Shown here: piece after piece, positions 1 to 8,930 of the stretch | Layout: each line of letters opens with the position of its first letter | How positions within the stretch are numbered: position 1 is the first letter of the stretch | NCBI GenBank assembly: GCA_013054445.1 | Contig: JAAMPI010001487.1 | Span: forward strand, 1-13,831 | Length of the DNA stretch: 13,831 nt | Origin: Cudoniella acicularis | Lineage: Eukaryota; Ascomycota; Leotiomycetes; Helotiales; Helotiaceae | Reading direction: 5' to 3' | The notes under the pieces: model-generated | Database searches by the model: none | Told to the model about the DNA's origin: nothing | What the model saw: only the letters and a program-made list of their open reading frames with translations | Position numbers and translations under genes: made by a program

Positions 1-126
1 CCTTAGGGAACATGCCTATAAAGAATCTATTGTTCTTTACCTTAACCTAAAAAAACATATTATAACGCGTTGATTTAAGTAAATTGCTAGACTACGTCGC
101 GTATTACTAGCTACACCCGTTAATAA

Positions 127-2838
127 GTGTATTACGCGAGAAGAAGAGAATCATCGTCATCGCAGGAGCTAGAATTTCAGCTGCTACTAATAGTAAGTAG
201 CACTTCCCTATGCCTCTTTTATCTACTGAAAAATGTAGTCCCTACCTTCGATAGTATACTATTAAGGCGGAAAGTTTTCGACATAAATATATATAATAAT
301 AACGACTCGGCACTTCTTAATCAGACTATATACGAAATGTATAATCGTATAGAAGCTATAAGACCAACTCAGTTTCACCTAGTGATTGCTGCCCTTACTG
401 AAGAGGGCCGCTTGCTTCGGCTATATACTCAAAATATTAATAGAATAGATACGTAGCTAGCACCGCTAAAGACCGCTATCCCCCTCCCTAAGAAGAGGCC
501 ATAGCCTAAGACTATCTAGTTATATAGAGACTTAAGGACGGTTTAGTGTCAAATAGATCCTAGACATAGGTCTGACTTTAATCCCGCGGAATTCGCCTCG
601 ACATCTTTACCGTGTTATACTAAATATAGGAATGAGATCGAGAGGGGGCGCGAGGGCAAACGATCGAGGCAGATCCCTGTCAAGAGGCCTAGAATTTAGC
701 TTTATAATGATTTCGACTATCTAGATATAGAGGCGATTTATAATGTCAAAGCCGTAGACTTTAAAGTAAAACCTGATATAGTCATCGTGGTAGGGACCGC
801 GCTTAAAGTCGACGCGGCGAAGATATTAGCGCGGGATATGTGCCGTACGACTCGCGAAGGTAGTGGTTTCGCTACCTAGATCAACCTTAAAGAGCCGCCC
901 CTCGATTACTTCGACCTAGTCGCTAAAGGGGATTACGAGACAATAGTAAAGCACGTATCGAGCTAGTGGTTAAAAGAGTGCCCTAACATTTTAAGCGACA
1001 CCTAGATATAAAATCTATAGGAGAAGTATAAGCTATTCGTTACGGGGTCAGCTAAGGCAGCGCTAAAACGGGCGTTGTCCGAACTAGATAATAGCTCTCT
1101 TTCTAAAATCCTTTACGAAAATAAAAACAAGTTAAGGACAATCGGTTTTATAAATAATAGTAGGCCTGCCGTAGCTCTAACGGAAATCTAAACTTCTGGC
1201 CTAAGTACCGTCAATCACGATATCGAGACAGTTTCTCGGTCTCGAAAGAACCCTTATCCCGCGTTAGTATCTATACCGTCGACGAATTTAGATATCTTAC
1301 TAAAACTTAAAAATTGTTAGGAAACGGACATGTCAGAGAGGCTAAGTAAGGTTATTGTTCGGGGCCACGTGACGAAAATTGCTAACCTCGGCTATTATAA
1401 AGCAAACGTAGTAAATTTACTCTAGCGCTTAAAGCTAGGGGAGGAGCTTAACGACGAAGTTATTAATGTGTATCTTAAGCTCCTAAGAAGGTCTATACCT
1501 GTAGATCAGTATATCGAAATAGCTGAAATCTTAAAGCTAAGAAATAGTAGGCTATAGAAAGGACCTAATAAGCTTATCTAGACTAGTAACTATTCGATAT
1601 ATGTTCCTATTCGTATAAACCGCTATAGGTCATTCGCTGTCTTAACCTCGAAAGACAACCTATTACGTTATAAGTATTTCGACAGTTGTGGCGGGGGGCC
1701 ACTATAAAGGTTTTATGACTAGATCCGTAAGAGGTTCCCGGACAGAGAGACAGTGATTAAGAACGGCACACCGAACCCTATATAACGTAATCATGTTGAC
1801 TACGGCCTCTTTGTTCTTATTAGCATCCGATTGATATTAACTAGACGACGACACCTCTCTTAAGAACAGAGTGATGTTCTTATTCTAATGTTCAGGTAAA
1901 GAGTCTTAGTAGAGCTCTTAGCTTTAAGCCTCGATCCTTTAGGTAACAAATTCGTAGAATTTGAGCGTAGGGAGGCGCACGTAGGCATAGTCGTACCCTA
2001 AGCAGTTGATAGGGAGAGTATACTAACGACAGTAGACGAGGAGTAGGGGGGCCTTGGTTCGCCTAGGCTCTTTGTGCTATCGTACACTTCGGATCCTAGA
2101 GAAGATACTGAAACGCACTCTTCTGATGCGCTCGACAAGTCCGAAGAGGAGTTTGTTTAAGAGAAACCGACGAAGAAAGCTTCTAGGCAAAAAAGCCCTG
2201 TCTAGATTAGGTCTACCTTTACGGAAGAAGTAATAATGATTAAGTTGCTAAGAGAAGCTGTCTTATTAGAACGTGCCTCTTAGATAAGATCAAAAAATTC
2301 ATAAATAGAAAATATATAGCTTACCGATTTATAGTTTATAATCAACACCGAAAAGCGAGCTCTTAAAAGGCGCTATTTATATTACGAGTTTTCTCGTCAA
2401 TTCTAGGCGGAGATAAAGAATTCTAACAGAAGTCTATATTAACGTAGGCCAGTTCCTAAGGCAATTATTACGAGGATAATAAACAAGCTTAAAATCACTC
2501 GGACTAACTAGAAATATGTTCTATACCAGGCACGGAGAGTATCAGTTTAGACCGAACTGGCCGAGATTTTTAAGGACGATCTAGAGCATCCTAGCGTGGT
2601 TCTATGCGCCACCCTAGAAGCAACATACACCTTAGAGACAATGACATTGACTAATCGTAAAGTGTTGTTCGATACGATTCGTTTAAGATTAAAAGAGTCA
2701 GGTAACGAGATTCTTATAAGACTTAAGGCTATAGAATCTTTATTTCGGGAATTAATACTTAACAAGCTACCTATAAGAACGCTTCTAATAGAGTCCGATG
2801 ACGACCTACCTTTCGAACAGATAGTTAGCTTGGTATAG
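127..2838 (+). pseudogene. Sir2-like (sirtuin) plus Ulp1-like protease fusion, RIP-inactivated
   Basis: One frame runs without a frameshift for about 903 codons, cut by 32 internal stops, all TAG or TAA. Seen, N-terminal part: VVPTFDS (235-255), resembling the sirtuin GIPDFRS segment; YTQNIN (424-441), matching TQNID; LYRDL (520-534), matching the catalytic HGDL; a Cys at 547 and another at 613 (LPCY); then PDIVIVVGTALKV (772-810), matching the sirtuin PDxLIVxGTSLKV signature, and GDYE (931-942). The glycine-rich GAGIS loop is not recognisable. Seen, second part: GEELNDEVINVYLKLL (about 1438-1485), YVPIRINRYRSF (about 1603-1638), YFDSCGGG (1675-1698) and PNPI*RNHVDYGLFVL (1771-1818), which follow the Ulp1/C48 order His, Asp, Gln, Cys. 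The C-terminal 290 codons are acidic, then charged, and unrecognised. Family knowledge: sirtuins use NAD to deacylate proteins; Ulp1 proteases cleave SUMO or similar conjugates. No start ATG survives; tandem stops sit at 121-126. The parent may have been a mobile-element gene, but that is not shown. Confidence 0.75.
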
Positions 2839-3259
2839 TTCTAATCGTTATAAGTGTTAGTATTATAAGTAGAATTATAAATTTTAAGTATAGGTTAATA
2901 TAGATTTAAAGGTATAACTTTTATATATTATTCGGGATGTTCTAAAAGGACTAGTATATACCTAGCCTTAATCAATTCTCGTAGTAAAATTATCATTCGT
3001 ATAATTACCTACCCCCCGATACCTAAATAGAGTAACAAGAAGACCACTCGAGAAAATTTAGCGTATAAGAACGGTATATTAGCGCTATCTGTCCACGGCA
3101 AAGTATAGCAGATAGGTATTATATTAACCTTAAAAAAAAACCATACTATTTATTAACTATTAGTAATTATCTAAATACTTCTATAAATTTAATTACTCTT
3201 CTACTTTTAAAATAATCCGGATAACCTTAATCATAATGTTCTTGTAACCCTGTCTAGAA
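2839..3259. other. AT-rich intergenic spacer, no gene seen
   Basis: No coherent frame on either strand. It is TpA-rich, with a run of nine A at about 3130. A short inverted repeat, CTATCTG at 3085-3091 and CAGATAG at 3109-3115, could form a 7-bp stem with a 17-base loop, but nothing else marks it as functional. I found no terminal inverted repeat pairing with the left end of the window. Confidence 0.5.
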
Positions 3260-3962
3260 ATGACCTCACCTGACCAGATTTGTACTACGGCGATATATAG
3301 TCTTATTCGGAGTTATTCCTACTATATATAAGACTTCTATAAAGAACATCTCGGCTTCTATACTTTAAATATGCCTTATATTAGAGTACTCACGAAGGAC
3401 GATCCCGCTAAGGAGACAGCTAGAAATAGATTACGGAACTTTTCATAACATTTTATACTAACCGTATCTTCTAAAATTTTCCCGGCAGGTCAAAGGCAGC
3501 CTTCTAGTAGACTACGTAAAAGAAGAATAAGCTAGAATCGCGATAACTAAGCGTAACTTTTAGCCGGCATCTAAAATTAGCTACGATAACGTCTAGCTTG
3601 TCTATCCGTTTTTAATACTAAGCCAAATTTTATTTATTAAATAATATAAATAAATACGGCACTTGTTAGCCTACGTAAGTTTTCAAGCGGCTCTTATAGC
3701 TATGTTAGGCTTAGCTTTAAAACGCTCCTACTCAAATCGTTCTAGTATTTCCTATTTTTTACTTCAAGACCCCTCTAAAATTAAACTTTACGAAGACAAG
3801 AACCCCCCCCTCGGAGCGTCATCTTAACCTCTCTATAGTCACCGCCGAGAGATTATTTCCTACTAAGATTATTTAGCCAACTGCCGTTCGAAGCCTAAGA
3901 ACTTAGAACCCTAACCTATTATTATAAATAATTAGATAAAGATAAAAATTAAAGTACCTAAA
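3260..3962 (+). pseudogene. Possible N-terminal and Ser-rich part of the membrane-protein pseudogene downstream
   Basis: An ATG at 3260 opens a frame reading MTSPDQICTTAIYSLIRSY, then after a TAA DFYKEHLGFYTLNMP and a basic stretch ending RLRKRRIS near 3529. Its stops are TAA (3329, 3446) and TAG (3530), as expected from RIP of Gln codons. From about 3535 a second frame gives Ser-rich, low-complexity coding-like sequence (for example LKRSYSNRSSISYF, about 3718-3759). A third frame carries ELRTLT at about 3898-3915, just before the conserved membrane part. I infer that these are pieces of one gene broken by introns or indels, because spacing and strand fit and no other start is near. The family of this N-terminal piece is not recognised and the link is unproven. 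Confidence 0.35.
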
Positions 3963-4498
3963 ATATACCTAGGTATATTATATACGAACATATTAGCTTC
4001 TCTGTTCACCTGGCTCCTCCTTGCCGGCTTTATCGTCCTTCTAGTGACATTCGCTTCGCTTCGTAGCTCTCGTGCCCTTAACGAAATTAGAAAGGCTAGG
4101 AAGGCAGTAGTCGAGATAGTCTAAAATATACCTTTCTTATAGCTAGCCGGGACGTGCTTTGTTTCCGGAGTAATTAGTTTATCGTAGCTCTAGTAGGAGA
4201 ATAGGAAGAATTATATTTGGCTTATAGATCGTGTTTTTTTATAAGTTTTTATATCTCAAAACTCTCTTATATTAACGAGATCAGACCTGCCCTCTTGAAT
4301 TCTCTTATTAGCTTAGTTATAATATTAATCAACGTATATACGACCTAAGGTGGCCACTGGTCTGTTACTACTGTCGTAACTAGAGTAGTCACGGCGCTTA
4401 TCACGCTTATTACGGCGTTATTATATCTGCTTTATATACTTTAGACTAAGCCGGCTTAGAAGGAGCACTATAAAATGAATAGAGTCCAAGTGGCCTAG
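3963..4498 (+). pseudogene. Four-helix fungal membrane protein of unknown function, two exons, RIP-damaged
   Basis: Exon 1 (frame of 3963) reads IYLGILYTNILASLFTWLLL, then a basic loop (RSSRALNEIRKARKAVVE), a second hydrophobic segment (about 4125-4196), and NRKNYIWLIDRVFL up to the intron. Exon 2 starts at 4285 and, after splicing, continues PALLNSLISLVIILINVY, then GGHWSVT (4349-4369) and a fourth segment (about 4364-4440), ending at TAG 4496-4498. Hydrophobic segments are about 3990-4055, 4125-4196, 4286-4339 and 4364-4440, so a four-pass integral membrane protein is likely. Internal stops sit where Gln or Trp would be expected (TAA 4122, TAG 4140, TAA 4346). It resembles a family of fungal multi-pass membrane proteins known to me only as hypothetical; I give no function. 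The frame change between exons is explained by the intron at 4241-4284. Confidence 0.65.
4241..4284 (+). other. Short spliceosomal intron with a RIP-destroyed 5' splice site
   Basis: Removing these 44 bases joins two frames of the membrane-protein pseudogene into a continuous reading (VFL then PALLNSL). The 5' end is ATAAGT where GTAAGT is expected; a TpG to TpA change at the preceding T explains it. The 3' end is TCAG (4281-4284), with a branch-point-like ATTAAC at 4271-4276. The length is short but possible for a fungal intron. Confidence 0.55.
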
Positions 4499-4596
4499 TA
4501 AGTAAGATATTTTATAGTGAACGGACTATAATAAGATAGTCTCTTATTTAGGTAGCATATTATTGTTTAGAAAATCTTATTTACGGATATATATAA

Positions 4597-5060
4597 GCTC
4601 TATACGAGGACGATAAGGGCATAGATATCTCAATACCGCCTTTCAAACTTTCTATATCTAAAAGACAGGAATATCACTATACTAAAAATTTCTTATTATA
4701 TTAGCTGCCTACGTAAACTATGTCTAGTATTAGAAAGGACTTCTTTATTTATAAAGTTATCAAACTAGGACTATATTAATTATTAAACGATAGCTTAGAA
4801 GTTTATATCGTATAATCTTACTCGGGCTAAGTTATATTTATAAAGCAGGCACTTTTATTTCTACCTAAAGCGATCGTTTAATTATAATAAAGTAATCAAA
4901 TTTTATAAATTTTATATAAAAGAAGTAATAGTTATTAATATAATAGTAAAGCAATCTATATTCTAGTAAGGTATTAAACCTCCTAGTATTATACTAGAAT
5001 AAACAGGTTTAGAATAAAAATCATACTTATTTGACCTATCTAAAAAGTCAAATGCCCGGT
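4597..5060 (+). pseudogene. Unrecognised gene remnant, heavily RIP-mutated
   Basis: Two coding-like frames follow each other. From 4597 a stop-free run of about 37 codons contains EDDKGIDISIPPFKLSISK. From about 4697 another frame contains SCLRKLCLVLERTSLF, RSFNYNKVIKFYKFYIKEV and KPPSIILE. Breaks in both are TAG or TAA. The change of frame could be an intron or an indel. The second part is rich in Tyr, Lys and Ile, partly because RIP turns His into Tyr and Val or Met into Ile. I do not recognise a family, and in such AT-rich sequence a chance reading cannot be excluded. Confidence 0.25.
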
Positions 5061-5123
5061 ATTGACTGTCTATAATATAGTCTAATATATATTATATATA
5101 ATTATAATTTGTTATACTATATA

Positions 5124-6063
5124 GAGCGTACTGATAACCTAAATAAGCACTTTGGCCGTAAAGTAGAGAAGATGTTCCTATAACTACCGGAGAAGTAATT
5201 GTTAGCGGTAGGGTTGTCGGGAAGTAAGTTAAAGTAGGTTAAGAAATACCTATAGGAAGTTAAGAGGATACTAAATATCCCGAAGCGGATAGGGGCGAGG
5301 ATAGGGACCGGGACGGAGACGTTTGTAGAGAAGACGCTAAAGATCCTAAAGACGCTAGAGCGGACGGAGACGAGGATGTTTGTAGAGAAGATACGGAAGA
5401 TACTAAAGATACTAGAGCGGATAGAGATAGGGATGTTTGTAGAGAAGATCCTAGAGATCCTGAAGAGGCTAGAGTAGACGGGAGCGAGGACGTTTATAAT
5501 CCTAAGGAACCTAAAGATGCTAGAGCTGACGGGGACGGGGACATCGGTAGAGAAGATCCTAAAGACCCTAAAGATACTAAGGCGGACGGAGATAGGGACG
5601 TTAGTATAGTAGGTGACAAAGTTATACCTATAGAGCTATTAATCTAAATAAATATATATTTAGACAATTATTTTACTCGTAGAGGTAGTATCGAAAGATA
5701 CTTCGGCAGAAGTTAAGAAGTCTAAATAGAGCTATAGAAATGCTCTAGATATACTTTAGGTCGCGCTTATAGGTATACCTATAAATTTAAAGTCTTAGTA
5801 AATTATTAATAATATAAATTTTATACCTACTAGTATATAGAACACAGTATAATGACCTAGCTAAAATTGTATCCGGGCTATCAATATCTAGATTTAACGC
5901 AGGAATAGTATTAAGGTCTTTAAGCCTAAGAGCTACGTTAACTATCTATAAGTTTTCACTAACTCCTACTACCTATCTACCGACAGAGGAAGAAGCCAGT
6001 GCTATATTATATAGGTTTATAGCCTAGGAGAATATAAAAAAGTTAGTGAAAAGTAATAATTGA
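5124..6063 (+). pseudogene. Unrecognised protein remnant with internal 19-residue repeats
   Basis: Three adjacent segments on the + strand look coding but lie in different frames. (1) 5124-5290: NKHFGRKVEKMFL, LPEK, LLAVGLSGSKLK and VKKYL*EVKRILNIPKR, broken by TAA (5169, 5184) and TAG (5223, 5244) at plausible Gln/Trp positions. (2) 5264-5647: an acidic repeat region (units like CREDPKDPKDTRADGDRD), open in frame 2. (3) 5632-6063: a frame with a 69-codon stop-free run (5818-6024) containing NDLAKIVSGLSISRF and PTTYLPTEEEASAILYRF, ending at TGA 6061-6063. I infer one gene with introns or frameshifts. No known domain is recognised. The positively charged N-terminal segment followed by an acidic repeat suggests a nucleic-acid or chromatin-associated protein, but that is only a guess. 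Confidence 0.35.
5321..5599 (+). repeat. 57-bp minisatellite, five units (19 codons each)
   Basis: Units start at 5321, 5378, 5435, 5492 and 5543. Four are 57 bp and the fourth is 51 bp, a 6-bp in-frame deletion. A degraded half unit precedes them (about 5264-5320). Each begins GTTTGTAGAGAAGA or a variant. In frame 2 the unit reads V-C-R-E-D followed by D/P/K/A/G-rich residues. Many differences between units are GAT/GAC swaps, which are silent in frame 2; that favours frame 2 as the original coding frame, although frame 3 (FVEK...LKILK) has only one stop across the array. Confidence 0.85.
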
Positions 6064-6299
6064 TTTATTTTAATATAAAGTTATAAAAAGTCGAGTTAAT
6101 AAGAATAAGTCATATTTAAAGTAGGTTCTCTTTATATAAGTTAAAACTTTATCAAAGGGATACTACTACTAAAACTAAACTATAACAGGGTCTAAAGCGG
6201 CTGACCTCTAGAACTGGCTTAAATAAGCAGAGGACCTGAATAGCTTGTTCCGGCCTTCTTACCAAGTTTATAAATTGCTATCGCACTAATTAAGAGGTT
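6064..6299. other. Intergenic, faint coding-like remnant
   Basis: AT-rich to about 6150. Between about 6188 and 6363 one + frame reads KAADL*NWLK*AEDLNSLF and QVYKLLSH with TAG/TAA breaks, then runs into the purine tract as Arg/Gly/Lys-rich sequence. This is too short and too biased to call a gene. Confidence 0.2.
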
Positions 6300-6352
6300 A
6301 TAAAAGGGGAAGGGGAAGGCTAGGGAAAGGGGAAAGGAGAAGAAAGGGGGGT
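6300..6352 (+). repeat. Purine (GA) tract
   Basis: About 50 bases of almost pure A/G (AAAAGGGGAAGGGGAAGG and onward), with only single pyrimidines at 6320-6321. It leads directly into the TGAGTCACGTGA site. A shorter GGAAGGGGAAGGGG tract followed by TTCACGCGTGA lies at about 12055-12085, so the arrangement may occur twice. Confidence 0.6.
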
Positions 6353-6363
6353 GAGTCACGTGA
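6352..6363 (+). promoter_or_regulatory. Composite AP-1-like/E-box site TGAGTCACGTGA
   Basis: TGAGTCA (6352-6358) is the consensus for Gcn4/AP-1-type bZIP factors. It overlaps the palindrome TCACGTGA (6356-6363), whose CACGTG core is bound by bHLH and some bZIP factors. It follows the purine tract. No confident gene start is close; the nearest downstream candidate is the 2EXR-like pseudogene about 1 kb away, so function is unproven. Confidence 0.35.
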
Positions 6364-7441
6364 GTTATATATTAAGTAGATAGATAGCATTATTCTTATC
6401 ATGATATCGAAGTATACGAATATAGTTATACCCGAAACCGGCTTTCCTAAACACACTCTCTTAAAAATATAAAGCCCTACTTTACTAGCGTATAGCTTTG
6501 CCGTTTTAGGTAAGGCGTAGTATAAGGGTGTTACTCTCTTATACCTTTAGGTCAAGTCATCGTCAATTTTAAAGTGTCATTTTCGTTATCCTCTTTTACG
6601 TAAAATTTTAATATTTCTTAATACTATAATAAATCGTTATAGAGGCTAAAACTAATAATTTATACGGAGGGCACGTGGTATGGCTAATAGAGGAAATTGT
6701 TAGATTTTCTTAGGTCAAAAGGTACTTATATTGATTTCCTGACAACTACTGATCTATAGCGTTCTCAAGTCTTTACTTATAGATACCCGAACAGCCCCTA
6801 TTCTACCTATACCGTCAGTACCCCCGAATAGCTAAACACTCCAGCTGTGCCTGGACAGCTAAATTGGTACTGTCAGCCTTAGGCATCTATAACAAAAATC
6901 ACGAATCTAAGGTCATATAGTATATATAATTTCTTAGGCAAGGCGGCCCTTAGCCAACACTACCAAATTCTCCCTATTAACACCGGCATATCCAGCATCT
7001 AACATCTCTATCAGCATCTGCGATTTTAGCTCCAGCCGCTCTAGCTTTTATATCCTTCCTTCTCTATCTCTAATCCAAAGCTCTAAGCGCACAATCGACG
7101 TGAAATCGTTACGTAACCCACCTTCCCTGGTAGACGTCTGATCGACCTCCTCACCGACCTCCCTCTTATTCGACCTCCTCACTCGAAGCAACGAATATTT
7201 TATCTCACCTCCTCTTCCTCCTCTAGATAGACCTGCAGAGTGCCTACATATCACTATAACCACGAAGCCGCGGGAAGTCGCACTATAACCGCGTGCTTTT
7301 AACTTCATCTAAAGCATACTCGAGCTTTCCCTCCTCTTATTTCTCCGCCTAGTAATTCTCATAGCAGAATACCTTCTCAGGAATAGCTAGGACGGGCACG
7401 GTCAGTCGTTACTTTTTATAAAGGGTTTACTAAGTCTAATT
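6364..7441. other. Long intergenic stretch containing a less RIP-mutated, pyrimidine-rich island
   Basis: 6364-6680 is AT-rich with nothing recognisable. From about 6680 to 7440 CpA becomes common again: 6961-7020 holds eight CpA, against one in an equal length at 721-780. Between 7030 and 7500 the + strand is rich in C and T (CTCC repeats). A + frame there is Ser/Pro-rich (for example RAFPPLISPPSNSHSRIPSQ, about 7322-7381) and could be an N-terminal extension or leader of the next pseudogene, but no start is clear. A minus-strand open frame at 7048-7308 is best explained by the pyrimidine bias. Confidence 0.4.
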
Positions 7442-7444
7442 TAG

Positions 7445-8212
7445 CCAAAAATTAGTATTGCCTCAATCTTCGTCCTCTTCGACAATCTACGGGCATCGTC
7501 TTAATTGCTAATAGGATCGCAGCCTCAGCTCTTATAGCTCCTAAGGGAAATTAGGGATAATATTTAGGTATACTATGTCAAGCAGCATAGTACAATTATA
7601 CCAGTTCAAGTTTAAGGATCGGGCCTCTACGACATTAATATATCTAAGGGTATTAAAGCAACAAGAACATTCACTTCGTTGTCGAGAATCAACCGTCAGA
7701 TAAACGATAAAGTTAGCAAATCTGCTCTATTCTATTAAGAGAATGAGTTTCGCTTCTCTTCGCTCGACGACGGACTCAAATACCTTGTCACGATCACCCC
7801 TATACGTCGTAATAGCATTCGCTCTATTATTATCAGATATCGGGAGATACTACAATCAAGCTATAGTTTGATTATACTCTTAACTTGCGAAGGCCTGCGA
7901 TATCTCAAGATCGAAGCCAATAAAGGCCTAGCTGATTACCGCCTTACCGGTCCTTTAAATTATTTTAAAGGTCTAGAAACTTTTAATGTCGAATATTTCA
8001 ACCCTGACTTCAAAATAAGGTCCTAATCTTCACACCTATAGATCACGGAATTTAGGAAAAAGGTGATATCTAAGAAATCCGCTAAAACTAGAACTCGGAA
8101 AATAGTTCTTAAAGCTAGAATAGATATTAAGATAAAAATCTCCGGTAAAGACCGGCTTGAGAAGCCTAATCAAGTCTCGAGTCGCACGCGTCAGGCAAGT
8201 TTTAAACGTTAG
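7445..8212 (+). pseudogene. 2EXR-like protein pseudogene (first of three)
   Basis: One frame runs about 256 codons to TAG 8210-8212. Seen: LLREIRDNI* (7538-7567), matching the LPxEIRxxIW signature with Trp turned into TAG; KQHSTIIPVQ; LSRINRQIN (7679-7705); FY*ENEFRF (7730-7756), matching the common fungal motif L-x-V/I-N-R-Q-I followed by FYxENxFRF; a 95-codon stop-free run (7739-8023) with SIRSIIIRY and LRYLKIEANKGLADY; and a basic tail rich in Lys/Arg (8060-8200). Breaks (7535, 7565, 7595, 7736, 8024, 8039) are TAG or TAA only. 2EXR (and the similar DUF7730) proteins are expanded in filamentous ascomycetes and have no settled biochemical role. Which of the two families fits better cannot be settled by eye. 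The start codon is not identifiable. Confidence 0.6.
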
Positions 8213-8636
8213 AAACTTAACTAGCTAACGATAAATTACGTAGAAAGTTAAAAACATCTAAATATGTTTATATAGTGTTGTCATCACCACCTCCAGATAC
8301 CATTTCTTGTCTAGCTCTACCTAATTACATCGAATAGTTGTTTTTAGTAAAGTATATGTTTTTAAATAAGATAGTATTTCACTTTGACTTAGATTAGGAC
8401 AAATAGAAGACTAAACTACACGTGATCTTATATAAGCCAGTTATATTTGATTTACCCCGTTTTTAATTAATAAATGATATAGTTTAAAATAATAACGAAT
8501 AATAACAAAAAAATGATAGACGCGCGCGGAAAAGCCCCCTAGCTATAGCGGAAGAATACGTATTCTAATAGTATGACTTCGCGATTAAGATATATATTCT
8601 AATCACCGACGGTATGATTAGACTACGCAATTTAGC
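8213..8636. other. AT-rich intergenic region, nothing recognised
   Basis: Contains an isolated CACGTG (about 8430) and a CpG-rich patch (GACGCGCGCGG at about 8520), but no coherent frame on either strand and no repeat shared with the rest of the window that I can see. Confidence 0.5.
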
Positions 8637-8692
8637 GATAGTATATATATATATCGATATTAATATATATATATATATATATCGATATTAAT
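8637..8692 (+). repeat. Tandem duplication of a 28-bp TA-rich unit
   Basis: (TA)n followed by ATCGATATTAAT occurs twice, at 8653-8664 and 8681-8692, exactly 28 bases apart. The units are about 8637-8664 and 8665-8692. The second copy runs straight into the palindrome at 8691. Confidence 0.8.
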
Positions 8693-8706
8693 GTCAACGT
8701 TGACAT
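8691..8706. repeat. Perfect 16-bp palindrome ATGTCAACGTTGACAT
   Basis: The sequence equals its own reverse complement over 16 bases, with AACGTT at the centre. It could be a dimeric transcription-factor site, a cruciform-prone element next to the TA repeat, or a junction of two short inverted termini. No partner copy was noticed elsewhere in the window. Confidence 0.7.
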
Positions 8707-8930
8707 CTTTTTTAAAACCGCCCCTAACCTAGCCTCTAGACCCTTAGATCCTGTCCTAAAGTAAGATTTACTTAGGAACAAGACATTGACCTCTATTTGA
8801 CGGATTGGCACTATTATCGGGGTTTCCGAACGCGTTAAAGCATTCGGGGTAGAATAGTAGGGCTTGGTTTTTTTGGTTTTAGTGGCCTACGTCGACGTCT
8901 TCGTTGTTGTCGCTACGAACTAGGAGAGTA
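8707..8930. other. Intergenic, nothing recognised
   Basis: Normal base mix with CpG-rich words (GTCGACGTC at about 8891). No coding frame could be supported. Confidence 0.4.

Noticed and set aside
1..60. Left edge as a transposon terminal inverted repeat for the Sir2-Ulp1 gene
   Set aside because: The reverse complement of the first 40 bases was not found downstream of the gene in this window.
2547..2765. 72-codon open frame on the minus strand
   Set aside because: It is the complement of the C-terminal part of the Sir2-Ulp1 frame, which is coherent on the + strand and better supported.
127..2838. Translation with an alternative genetic code (TAG/TAA read as Gln)
   Set aside because: Stops also fall where Trp is expected (for example LPxEIxxxIW in the 2EXR genes), His/Cys/Asp active-site codons are changed too, and CpA/TpG are depleted, all of which fit RIP and not code reassignment.
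3085..3115. Hairpin CTATCTG...CAGATAG as a possible mobile-element end
   Set aside because: Seven-base stem with a 17-base loop is expected by chance in AT-rich DNA; no CTRR-type end or matching terminus was found.
6300..6363. LTR of a retrotransposon
   Set aside because: No second copy, no TG...CA-bounded repeat pair, primer-binding site or gag/pol sequence could be recognised in the window.
7048..7308. 86-codon ATG open frame on the minus strand, Arg/Gly/Ser-rich
   Set aside because: It lies in a pyrimidine-rich stretch whose complement is naturally poor in stops; composition is low-complexity, no domain is visible, and codon context gives no support.
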